Origin: Harringtonia aguacate
Taxonomy: Eukaryota; Ascomycota; Sordariomycetes; Ophiostomatales; Ophiostomataceae
DNA length: 64,000 nucleotides
NCBI GenBank assembly: GCA_014183095.1
Contig: JACCPH010000054.1
Coordinates: 116,578-180,577, forward strand
Direction of reading: 5' to 3'
Part shown: piece after piece, positions 11,399-21,271 of the stretch
Position numbering within the stretch: the stretch's first letter is position 1
Layout of the letters: each line of letters begins with the position of its first letter
The notes under the pieces: generated by a model
Database searches by the model: none
Seen by the model: only the letters and a program-made list of their open reading frames with translations
Told to the model about the DNA's origin: nothing
Position numbers and translations under genes: made by a program

Positions 11399-12420
11399 TC
11401 AAATATGACTCTTGGCGTGGCTCCTCTGGGACAGATTCCGCTCTGCGTCCATGATCAGCGAGACGTGATGGCTGAGCGCCACCAGCTCGTCCTGTGCGTC
11501 CCAAGATGAGGACCTCGAGGTCGAAGCGGCCGTTTCGGATCTGCTTGGCCGCCACGCGCACATGCAGCCACTCGACACCACCCGGCGGCAGCGCCTTCTT
11601 GACGTCCAGGTTCAGCACCAGCGTGGGGTACCAAAAGACCTGGTCGACGGGGAACGGGGCGTCCTCGCTGGCCGACCGGTACGACTCCACAACGTAGGGC
11701 CAGCAGTCGGCCACGTAGCCGAGCAGGACGTTGGTAAAGTTCTCGCCGGTGGCCAGGCGGATCCACATGTCGAGGACGGACTTTTGCGTCTGCCCTTGCT
11801 TGGGCACGTGGTAGCGGCACTTGTCCATGATGATGCGGTAGCGGTCCTTGGGCAGGGCCAGGTGCTGCCAGTGGCTGTCGTGGCCGGCGGCCTGGAGTCG
11901 GGCGAGATCCGGGTGCGGCGGAGCCGGCGGATGCAGGGCGAACTCAGTGGGCAGCGAGAGCCCCTGCTCGCCGGCCAGCGACGTGTTGGTCAGGTAGGCG
12001 ACGACCTCCTTGCGGGACGTGCCCGGCGTGATCCACGGCGCCCGGTCCAGGATGGCGTGCTGGAACAGGGTGACATGCACGACGCTCGTGCGCCGGCCCA
12101 TCTTGACCTCGTCGACGACGAAGATGGCACGCCCAATCTCGGTCCGGTTGAGGTACTCAACGTGGGCGATGACGGTGTCGGGCTGACCGCGGGCTGCCAG
12201 GTGGGCCTGGACCACGCTGAGGATACAGCTAGCAACGAAGCCGCCATTGGGAACTGTGGCACGCGTCAGCCGTTCTGTTTTTTCTCACTCAAAGAAAGTG
12301 GGGTCTGCGGCATCACATATTACCCGATCCGATGCAGTACTCGGGCGGAAATAAGCACTCATAGGTGGTGGCATCCAGCGCCGTGGCCTTGGTGGCCGCA
12401 TCAAAGTTGGGCGAACTCAT
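11399..12420 (-). CDS. Thioesterase-superfamily (hot-dog fold) protein with apparent one-base frameshift
   Basis: Resembles the fungal acyl-CoA thioesterase-like (4HBT_3-type) family, expected to hydrolyse acyl thioesters; the substrate is unknown. Exon 1 is 12420-12324 (starts MSSPNFDAATKATALDATTY), joined by GTAATA...CACAG to an exon beginning at 12253 (SVPNGGFVASCILSVVQAHL). The frame then runs to the GGG tract at 11502-11500. There the reading RFDLEVLILG must shift by one base to continue as DAQDELVALSHHVSLIMDAE to the TGA at 11399, the expected end of the family. With one G removed the product is 316 residues. Without the shift the C-terminus becomes unrelated sequence running to 11259. 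Either the reference has an inserted base or the allele is broken. It is head-to-head with the DUF829 gene. Confidence 0.7.
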
Positions 12421-12871
12421 GATGTGTGTCTGGGTCAGATGCCGGCGATCAGGGCTGGCTACGAAGCTGCCACGTGCACCGGCCTATTCGATGTCGAGGA
12501 TGGCAGCGGAGCAAGAAGGGGGAAAGCAGCAACATGGCGTTTGCCCTGGCGTTTGCCCTGGCGTTTTGCCGTTTTGTTTGCTTTCATGTGAAGTTGGAAG
12601 CCGTGAGGAGAGTCGGGCATTGATGAGTAATCTGACAGTTTTGTGGAGTCCCCGGGCGAGCCGAGGCACCTTGATAGCGCCAATTTGCGCTGGGGAAGCA
12701 AATCCCGTTATCCCCCTTGACCGTAATAGGAATTGTTGAGAAAGCTGTCTCCTGGACGTTTCCAGTGTCATGGCAGCTGCCGCTAGTGAGGACACGTTCA
12801 TATATTGTCGTGTGCCGAGCCAACAACCCCTCCAGCCTGTTTCCACCCGTCCTTTTGCCCAGGTATAAACC
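12421..12871. promoter_or_regulatory. Divergent promoter between thioesterase and DUF829 genes
   Basis: A 451-base interval between two divergent start codons. It holds a 12-base tandem unit CGTTTGCCCTGG repeated about 2.5 times near 12538-12568. TATAAA at 12864-12869 is too close to the ATG to be a normal TATA box. Co-regulation of the pair is possible but only inferred. Confidence 0.45.
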
Positions 12872-13780
12872 ATGGCGACGGCAGAGAAGGACGGCCTTCC
12901 CGGCTTTGAGCGGATCTCCTCGCAGATCTGGATCCAGCGCGTCGAGGCTGGCCGCGACGAGAAGGCGGCCCTCGACCAGCCGACGACGATTCTGCTCTAC
13001 GGCTGGGGCGACGGCCGGCCGAAACACGTCGCCAAATACACGGCCGGGTTCCGTGAGCTGTTCAGCCAGTCGACAATCATTGTGGTGTTCTCGCCCATCT
13101 TCAAGGTGCTGCGCGAGCACACGGACGAGAGCGCGCGAGCCATGCAGCCCATCGTGGACCTGTTGTTTGGGCCGCAGAATCCGAACTGGGCCGACGAGCG
13201 CATCCTGGTGCACGCCATGTCCAACGGCGGTGGCATGTACTATGGAGCCACGCTCAAGGCGTACCATGACATGGTCGTGGGAGGCAGCCCGCCGCATCAG
13301 CAGCTGCCGGCGGCCATGCCCCACGTGACGATGAGCGTGGACTCGACGCCCGGCGGGGTCGACTTCTTCCCCAACATCGGCCGCTGGTCGTACGCCATGG
13401 CCGTCGGCGCTGCGCCGCATCTGCCGTGGCCGTTTTTCATCACGCAAGCTCTGAGCCTCGTCGTGATCAGCTCCTGCTACCTGGCCGACTTTCTGATGGG
13501 GCGCATGAGCACGTCGACGTACAGCCGGTACGCGACCAACGACCCGGCGATGGAGTCGCTCTCGGCAGAGCGGCTGTATCTGTACTCCAAGGCCGACGAC
13601 ATCATCCGCTGGGAGGACATTGTGGCGCACGCAGCGGAGGCGCGCACCAAGGGCTACACCGTGGCGGTCGAGGCGTTTGAAGACAGCCCGCACGTCGGCC
13701 ACATGCGGATGCACCCGGAGCAGTACTGGGGGGCGATATCGCGGAACTGGACTCGCGCGATCAAGGCACGTCAGCAGTAA
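12872..13780 (+). CDS. TMEM53/DUF829 family alpha/beta-hydrolase-like protein (PaxU-like)
   Basis: Single exon, 302 residues, start in the context ACCATGG. The family includes animal TMEM53, a nuclear-membrane protein, and PaxU of the paxilline indole-diterpene cluster; its enzymatic role is not established. Visible features are an N-terminal strand TTILLYGWGDGRPKHVAKYT, a nucleophile-elbow-like HAMSNGGG at about 111-118, a hydrophobic segment FFITQALSLVVISSCYLADF near 188-207, a possible acid in YLYSKADDIIRWED and a C-terminal His in SPHVGHMRMH. This order (Ser, Asp, His) fits an alpha/beta-hydrolase. No other indole-diterpene genes lie beside it, so the PaxU resemblance is only at family level. 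Confidence 0.8.
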   Translation: MATAEKDGLPGFERISSQIWIQRVEAGRDEKAALDQPTTILLYGWGDGRPKHVAKYTAGFRELFSQSTIIVVFSPIFKVLREHTDESARAMQPIVDLLFGPQNPNWADERILVHAMSNGGGMYYGATLKAYHDMVVGGSPPHQQLPAAMPHVTMSVDSTPGGVDFFPNIGRWSYAMAVGAAPHLPWPFFITQALSLVVISSCYLADFLMGRMSTSTYSRYATNDPAMESLSAERLYLYSKADDIIRWEDIVAHAAEARTKGYTVAVEAFEDSPHVGHMRMHPEQYWGAISRNWTRAIKARQQ

Positions 13781-14622
13781 TAGCGACAGGACAGGAGACA
13801 AAAAAGACAAGAGCTGGCGTCAGCAAGCCGATCAGCAGACACCGGGACAAAGACACTAGACAGCAGACATAGACCGTAGACCATATAGATTGTAAATTGG
13901 ACCGCAGTTTGCTATGATGCACGCCATCCACAAAACGTGTACGTGGCGGGTACCGAGCCACAGTCTTGGCGCCAGATGACGATGCAAGCCAAGAGAGAAC
14001 GGGGCAAAAAAAAAAAAAACTGCCGGAGCAGTCCCGCGGGGGTTGCTGGCGACAAAGAGAGTGTCGGGTGGTCATTTTCTTGGTTTTGCTGCCAGTTGCT
14101 GCCTGCGCCTCACTAACGCGTCAGTTGGGACGAGCAGCCAGCAGCCAGCAGCCAGCCAGCAACCAGCAGCCGCGCAGAGCAGTACGAGCATTAGTCATTT
14201 CGCATTATTTCCCACGTGGGAAATGCACAGCCCCGAGCATATGTATGCTGCCGCCCTGCGCGCCTTCCTTATGCATATTTCAGACGTTACATTTTTCCGG
14301 TGCTGCCTGCCTGTCCTCCAGCTTGCCTGCCTGCCTGTCTATCTGTGCTGCTGCTGCCTTGCGATTTTTAAAGCAGCTTCGTCGCATTTTCCTCGTTTTC
14401 TCTCCTTGTTTTCTTTCTGCTTGCTTTCCGCCTCCCGCTTCTCGCGCCCCTTCGTCTCAGCTTAGCGCCCCTAATTTCGGGACAACCGTACTCTTGAGAC
14501 AAGGCTGCAGCGGACTTTAAAACGACCGCCCTCTCAAACCCGTCCCCGCGCCAGCCACAACCATCACGACCACCACCGCCTCCTCGTCCACCAGCAAAAG
14601 TCCGGCACGCGAGGCAGTCGAC
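13781..14622. other. Intergenic, promoter of the Lsb5-like gene
   Basis: Contains an AGCCAGC-type short tandem near 14138-14166 and a CCTGCCTGCCTGTC run near 14324-14342. T- and C-rich leader sequence precedes the ATG at 14623. No gene recognised. Confidence 0.5.
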
Positions 14623-16683
14623 ATGAAGGGCTTTCGCAACAAGATGCGTGGGCTCACGCAGCGCCCAAACAGTGAGTTTGTCTTTCTCTGCGACCTCGAG
14701 CTCCGAGCTAGCTAGCTAACCGCCCGGGTCCACAGACAGCACCGCCGAAGACGGCGCGGCGCAAACGGTCTCCCACGACGATGCGGCCCCCTCGATGCAC
14801 GACGACAGCAACGAGGTGTCTGAAGGAAACGAGACACCCGAGGCAATGGCCGCGCGACTGGTCGTATGTGCTACACACACAGAGAGAGAGAGAGAGAAAG
14901 ATGGAGAGAGACAGGGGGAAGCTGAAGCTACAAAGCTTGACCGCTGACCAGCTGATTTGTGTGGGCTTGTCTAGAAAGCGTTCTGCATGAGTGAGGTTGA
15001 CGAAGCAGTACGATTCACCTCCCCTTCCTCCTTCGTGCCACCATGCTGACCCCGCCAGGGCGCTGAAGTTGCCCTCCTGCCCAGCATCGTCGAAGCGGCC
15101 GAGTCGTCGCCCAAGGCGGCTGCCGAGTGCGCCCGCTTCATCCGCAAATTCATGTACCGCGAATACTGGAGCCGCCCCAACTTTGTGTACAACGCCATCA
15201 TGCTGATGCGCATCCTGGTCGAGAACCCGGGCCTGACGTTCACGCGCAACATGGACAAGAAGTTTGTCGACACCGTGCGCGACCTGCTGCGGGGCTGCCA
15301 CCACGCCCACATTGTGCACTTCCTCATCGAAGCGTTGCAGGACTTTGAAGCCAAGGGCGCCGTTGACGAGGGCCTGGGCCGCATCGTCGAGATGTGGCGG
15401 AAGGAGAAGGAGAAGAGCAAGAAGGACACTTCTTCGTCGGTGGGTTGCTTCCTTGCTGCTGGTACACATCCGTTTGCTGACTGACACACTGCTGCCAGTC
15501 TCGCTCACATCGGCCAAACCCGGTGCCGCCGGTGTTCCACAATCAGGGCTGGGTGCCCCCAGGACACATGTCCGGCGGCAGCCCCTTTGAACACCGCAGC
15601 GGCCGCCACAGCTCGCTGCCACGACCGCGGGAGCTGAAAAAGCGGCTCGAGGAGGCCAAGACCACAGCCAGCGTGCTCGCCGACGTGGTCAACACAAACT
15701 CGGGAAACAACCTGCTGAATCATGACTTGACGGACGACCTGTCGTCGCGGTGTCGACGAGCTACGGGGCAGATTCTCGACTACCTGAACATGCGGGACCC
15801 TATGCCCGACAACGAGGAGATGGTGGCACTGCTGGCCACCCACGAAGCCTTGCAGCAGTCGCTGCACCACTACTTCCGCGCTGTGCTCGAAACGCGCAAG
15901 CAGCTGGGTATTGGCGAGTCGCGGCGCGGCGAGAATGGCAATGTGCCTGCCGAGATGACCCCGGCCGGCAAGGGCAAGGGCGCTGCGCCGATGAGCCCGA
16001 CTGACCCGGCCGGGCCGAGCGACACCAACGGCCACAGCAACGACTACGACCAGAGGGCGAGATCGAACGGCGTGGCCAATGCGTACGGCAACGGCGACGG
16101 ACACGAGACCACACATTACGATCACAGCAGCAGCAACAGGTTTTCTCGGAACGAAGACGACGATGACATTGCGGCAGCCATTGCAGCCAGCAGAGCATCG
16201 GGAGGCGGCAGCCACCATCCACAACTCTACCCTGGCGGGCCTGCTACGGAGTCTGACAATCCGTTTGCCGACAACGCGCAAGCCGGGTCCTCTCGCTCAT
16301 CCTCGCAAATACGTCACCCATACGGCAGTAGTGGTGGTGGTGGTAGTGGCGGCGGCGGCGGCGGCGGCGGCAGCAGCAGCAGTGCTGCCGCAGCAACAGG
16401 GCACGACGCTCCAGACCTGGACCTCTACTCAGATAATGATGGCCCCAGTGACAGTGGCGAAAACAGCAGGCAGCAGCAGAAGGGCAAAAATGCAGCGGCT
16501 GGGGGCGCTGGCTCGTCCTCGACCCAGACAGGGGCGGCTGGCGGTGCGGACGTGTCCCCCGTCGAACCAGAAGGCCACTATTACACGACGGCGGCTGGCG
16601 GGGCCAGCTCTTCGTCAGCCGTTGTGGACGCGGCGGCGCACAGCAGCGGCCAGTACGGCACAGGACCAGTGTACCGCTACTGA
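14623..16683 (+). CDS. LSB5: VHS-GAT domain protein, Lsb5-like
   Basis: Likely adaptor in endosomal/actin-linked trafficking, like yeast Lsb5. Exons modelled as 14623-14671, 14736-14863, 14975-14995, 15059-15439 and 15499-16683 (587 residues). The 21-base exon 3 (KAFCMSE) is the least certain: it restores the conserved VHS residues but needs a weak GTTGAC donor. The VHS-like helical domain runs at about 45-185 (IVEAAESSPKAAAECARFIR, NMDKKFVDTVRDLLRG). A GAT-like three-helix region follows at about 225-345 (RELKKRLEEAKTTASVLADV, ATGQILDYLNMRDPMPDNEE). The last 240 residues are low-complexity Gly/Ser/Asp, including a Gly run coded by a GGC tract near 16350-16370. An AG microsatellite lies in the second intron. 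Confidence 0.75.
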
Positions 16684-19174
16684 TTGGCGCTTCCCCCTTT
16701 TTGATTATTTACCAGCATCTCTGCGCGGCCTTGTCTCTCTGACCGTCTTTGGCCGCCTTTGGCTGCCCATTTCATTCTAGCTTTTTGGATTTTATGTGAT
16801 TTTATCTCTCCTCACGGCCTGCTCCCTGTCTGCTCCCTGTCTGCTCCTTGTCTGCTCCCTCTTCTCAGCCGCTCCGTTTCTGGATCCCGCCACCCTCCTT
16901 TTGTTGACACGGTCCCTTTTGAAATGCATGATTGGATAACCGCGAGAGTGATTGATTTCTTCCCTTCCCACCGCCCCTCTCTTGGCCTATCTTTAGCTTT
17001 GATGTTTTTGTTGGGGTGATGTAGCACGGAACGCAGAGGCGGCAAAAGAGATACCCTTTCGTGTGTACCCTATCTAGTATCGAAGCGAGCTATTGCCATT
17101 TTGCCGTGTTTGATTTCCGCATGCTAAGAAGAGAATGCGAGATATCTGCCGTGTCCACAGTACAATGGGGTGCGGGTCAAGGCCTTATCGCGTGGGCCAT
17201 GTCTCTGTCAATGCCTCTCTGAACTGTCTGCCTGAGTTGTTTCTCTGATTTGTCTCACATGGGATCGCTTTTTTCTTTTCTTTTTTCTTCATCTTTCTTT
17301 CTTTCCCTCAACACTTGCCGCTGGCGTCAGCGAATGACTAGCGAATGGCAAGATACGTCTGTGACGGCATATGCAGGAGGCAGCAGGCAAGAAAACAAAA
17401 TGGGAAGTGCTAAGACAACTCGCTTCCACGGCCAACTGGATTGTGCAATAAGAAGCCATCCGAGACTGGCGTCGAGACCCAGCCCTGCCGCCAAGCTCGG
17501 TCTGGAAGCGCCACGCGGTCCGAGAACTGGTGCTTGTATACATGGTACAGCCAGCCCGGCAACGAGAGAAGATGAAGGATGGAAACGAGCAGTACGAGTA
17601 CGGGTACTTTTGCCTCTCGTTGCTTTTTTTTTCATGCGTGTACGACTGCTCGTATGCACGTACTGCGTATACATGCACAGTTCTTCGTCACAGACCGCTA
17701 TTGACGCCCGCAGGACTCAATTCTCTGGCCGTGGTTTTTACTGGTCACATTTCTCCTATGCAATTACAAGGACAGGGTCTTGATGCAAGGCAGACGCCAC
17801 GTATCTTGTATGCGCAACTTGCAGCTGTTGCCAGAGATGGCTGGGACGCAACGACGCCCGGCTTGCGATGTCTCGTCACTCCGCACGAGTACGAGTACTT
17901 TTCGCCTGGCATGCTATCGGCCACTCCCTGACCCTTTGCCAGGCACCCCCACTCCCTCCACTAATACTTCCTCCCCCCTCCCTCCCCCCTTTTCCTCGAG
18001 AAAGAAGAAACGCACAGGACTGGGGCTTGCATGCACATGGGCACATATTTGTACGAGTACGAGCAGCAGAGCCTGGTCCAGTCAGCACAATGCCAACCGC
18101 GTCCTTCTATCGGGCCTATTTTCGCTTCTTTTCTTTTTTTTCCGTCTTTTTTTTTTATTCTCTCTCGCTCCATCAAGAATAGGCATGCAGCTAGGGACGG
18201 CCTGAGTTCTGGACCCCGGCACCCCCGTGCTCTCGCTCTTGCTCTCGCTCTTGTTCTTGCTCTTGCGGCCAGGCAGAGAGATGTCTCTCGACGTGGCTGG
18301 GGCCTAGTCCTGTTTTGGTCTGGCTTGGATCGGGATGCACAAGCAACGTACTACGAGTACGAGCATCACAATGTGCGGGCGTGCATTTCAGCTCTTGCCA
18401 GTGTTATCTTTTTTTTTTCTCTCCCGCCTCGGTTCGCGTTTCGGCTTGCCGTTTCTGTGTTTATTGTTTCTTTTGTTTTATTGTTTTGCGTCCCTGTTCC
18501 GTGAATGATGGGATATCTGCTTCATCTGGTTTCGCGTGGTATTATTCATCTGATCTGAAGGGCATCAACGGCCAGTAGCCCTCGTGTTTTTTTTTTTTTT
18601 TTTGCTGCAAGAAATTCTCCGGTCAGCTATGGTGGTTTTTGCCTTTTGCCTCATTCATGCTGGGACGGGAGAACAGTAGTATTATCGGCCGCTTTGACGG
18701 CTGGCCTGCTTCAGCTCCAGCCACCCTTTCTCTGAGACCTTGTTATTTCGCTTTGCCGCAGTGCGATACGCCTGCTCTCTCTCTCTGCTCGCTCGCACAG
18801 GGCCAAGCGGCTAGCGTGCATAGGGTATAGCTCGAGCGCAGCGCTAGACGGACCCCGCCCGCCCGCCGACGCTGGATCTGCTCTATCCGTTGGTTTCTAT
18901 CCGTTCCGTTTGTTGTTTGCCACTGTGGTCCCTCTTTCCCCATATTCGCTCACTCAATCCACCACCCAGAGTCTGCATCGCTCTGGTTCCCAGCTGTGTC
19001 TGCGGCGTACGGAGGAGCAGCTCGTTTCTTGGTGCTGGCTCGCTCCCCCCCCTCTCCCCCCCCTCGTCTCTAAATGGACCGCGTTGCCATTGCTCGCCAT
19101 GTTTGCCATGTTTGCAATGCGCGTCGTATGTCGGACATTTTTCGAGTCATTTGCCGCGCAAAAGGCACTAACGA

Positions 19175-19215
19175 CGCAGAGGGACGCAGAGGGACGCAGA
19201 GGGATGCAAGAGGAT
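19175..19215 (+). repeat. 10-base minisatellite (CGCAGAGGGA)
   Basis: About four head-to-tail copies, the last ones degenerate (GGATGCAAGAGGATGCG). Non-coding context. Confidence 0.7.
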
Positions 19216-20281
19216 GCGCATTTTTAGTGGGCACGCAAGCCACTCGCACAGCTTCTCGATCCTCGCTCGATCTTTCTTGTACATGTACGAGTACTCGTAC
19301 GAACGAGTTCAAACCACGGGTACCTCGTACATGGCATGTGTGCTGCCGTACGATGCGGCCGAGGCCAGGGCTTGTTTGAGACAAGGGCGCATGCAGTCTC
19401 AAGTGCTCTTTTTTTTTCTTTTGTCTTTGTTTGGGCTCTGCATTGCATTGCTAGCGGAATGGAACTGGAGGGTCGGCTAGCCAGCAGACACGGCCAAGGC
19501 GAGTGAGCGAGGTCTGGTGACAGCAGAGAGAGACAGAGAGGATGGGCGAAGAGATGGAGGGATGGGGTCCAGCCCAGCGAGACCACCACCCATCTGGGAG
19601 CACACCATCACACACACGCACACACACACACACGAGTGCTTGCGCCTGGGGACAGGTAATGTACGAGTACATGGACGAAGCTCCCGCAAGGCAAATCAAT
19701 TGCCCGCGAAACACGACCCAGTCCAGTGCAGGCGGGGAAGGCGGCTGCGCCTGCCGATCAATGAGAGTTGTCGCGGGTGGAAACTCTGGGCGACACACAG
19801 GCTCTAGTGAGCTGTTGAAAAGTTTGCCAGCGCGACCAGCGACCAATCCCCCCCCGGCAGAGCTGGGTTCTTTTTTTGTCGCTGTTGATCGACACCCGCC
19901 GTCGCCACACCGGCTGTGGTTGGCTGTTGCTATTGTTGTTGCTGCCCGCTGATGCCGTTACTGCCTGCTGCTGCTGCTACTGCCTGCTGCTGCTGTGTTG
20001 TCCCTGTTCCTGCCGTCTCGGCTGGGTTGCCGTCCCGGCGACAGAGGATAAGCGACACATTTGTGTGTGCTCTCTTCGACTGCTCGTGCCTTGCGTCCTC
20101 TCCCGTCGGCTCCGAGCCGTTTCTGTTTGCTTGCTGCTCTTTCTCCATCCCCCGGCGTCTCCTTCGGACCCGCCAGGACCTTTTGTCCCCCTTGCGTGCC
20201 TTTCCCCAACCAGACAAGCACCATGGCGGTGCACTGAGACATGAGACAATATTACGAGCATTCTTATCATCAATCCCCCGT

Positions 20282-20305
20282 CCCCCCCCCCCCCCCCCCC
20301 CCCCC
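20282..20305 (+). repeat. Run of 24 cytosines
   Basis: Uninterrupted C24 in gene-free DNA. Length is likely unstable and error-prone in assembly. Confidence 0.9.
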
Positions 20306-21271
20306 AAAGGAACAACGCTCGCTGTGCTTGCCGCCGTCTTGTCTCACGGTGAATCCTTCCGCACTTGCCCCCTGCTAAATTCGACCAACATCCACAAGAA
20401 ATTTAGTCTGCTTATTCTTTTTTTTCTTTTTTTTTTTTTTCTTTTCGTTTCTTCTTCCAGTGTGGTCTCTGGCTATAGCTGCAAGCTTCAAGCCATCATG
20501 TCCAAGAACGGGCCCGGCGCCAGACAAAGCAAGGGGGGCCCTGGCTCGAGAGAGAGGAGAGTTCTGTCGAGAATGACCGTGTCCCGAGGCAAAAGCCTTG
20601 TTCAAGCTCATCTGCTCTCTCTCTCTTCCCGTCCCTGGTTTCAGCCAGGGCGGTCGTCCAATTGTTGTTCAGACAATTCATCTCCGCCCCGTCCTTCCCT
20701 ACCCCCCCGTACGAGTACCTCCTACCTCCTACCTCCTGCCTCCCCTTCCCAAGACTTTCTTTTTCCTTTCTGGACCACTGCAAAAGTACCATCATGCTCG
20801 TACTCGTACGTGAATCCCATGTCTGAGCGGAAAGGCTCGCCAGATATTTAACCGTGCCCTGCACTCCTTCCTTCCCGTCGTTACGTTCTTCTCTTCCCTC
20901 CCATTCCGTGCCAGCTCATTCATACCCTCCAAAGTCGTACGAGTCCTATCCTCGATACGACTCGGACAGCCAAGGGTCCCGTCACACAGCTCTCAACAAC
21001 GTGGGCCAGTGCTGCCAAACCGGGTGACGGCCAACTTGAACTCTTTTTTTTCCCCCAGTCTTGCCGACTGCTCTTTCACAATCGTATATCATTTTTCTGA
21101 TCTGACGCGTGGACGTTGTGCCCTTGCTACCCTCCTATACCACCCCAAAGAGCTTGTATCTCTCTCTCTCTTTGTGGGGATCGTCCCGAGAAGTGCGCTT
21201 TTCCTCTACTAGTGGGGGGGATCCATCCGTACACAGGCTTATACTGACCTAACCCAGACAAAAAGGGCAGA

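Larger units (their letters stand above)
17592..20809. repeat. Cluster of eight GTACGAGTAC 10-mers
   Basis: Exact copies on + at 17592, 17889, 18051, 19285, 19661 and 20709. Exact reverse complements (GTACTCGTAC) are at 19291 and 20800. The 19285 and 19291 copies overlap to form the palindrome GTACGAGTACTCGTAC. A 9/10 match lies at 18351. Spacing is irregular, so this is not a tandem satellite; it resembles a set of binding sites. Confidence 0.75.
16684..21271. other. 4.6 kb gene-free region with repeated GTACGAGTAC motif
   Basis: No convincing coding frame on either strand; frames up to 311 codons are low-complexity. Contents seen: an 11-base CTGCTCCCTGT tandem (about 16819-16862), a GCTCTY hexamer tandem (18230-18266), a 10-base CGCAGAGGGA tandem (19175-19215), a CA tract (19611-19633), a run of 24 C (20282-20305), long T runs, and eight exact copies of GTACGAGTAC or its complement between 17592 and 20809. 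It probably serves as the extended promoter or leader of the gene at 21272. Confidence 0.55.

Noticed and set aside
12584..13810. 408-codon minus frame over the DUF829 gene
   Set aside because: Shadow of a well-supported sense gene; Arg/His/Val-rich without domain.
19916..20851. 311-codon plus frame in the gene desert
   Set aside because: Runs of Cys, Pro and Phe arise from CTG, C24 and T tracts; no coding signature.
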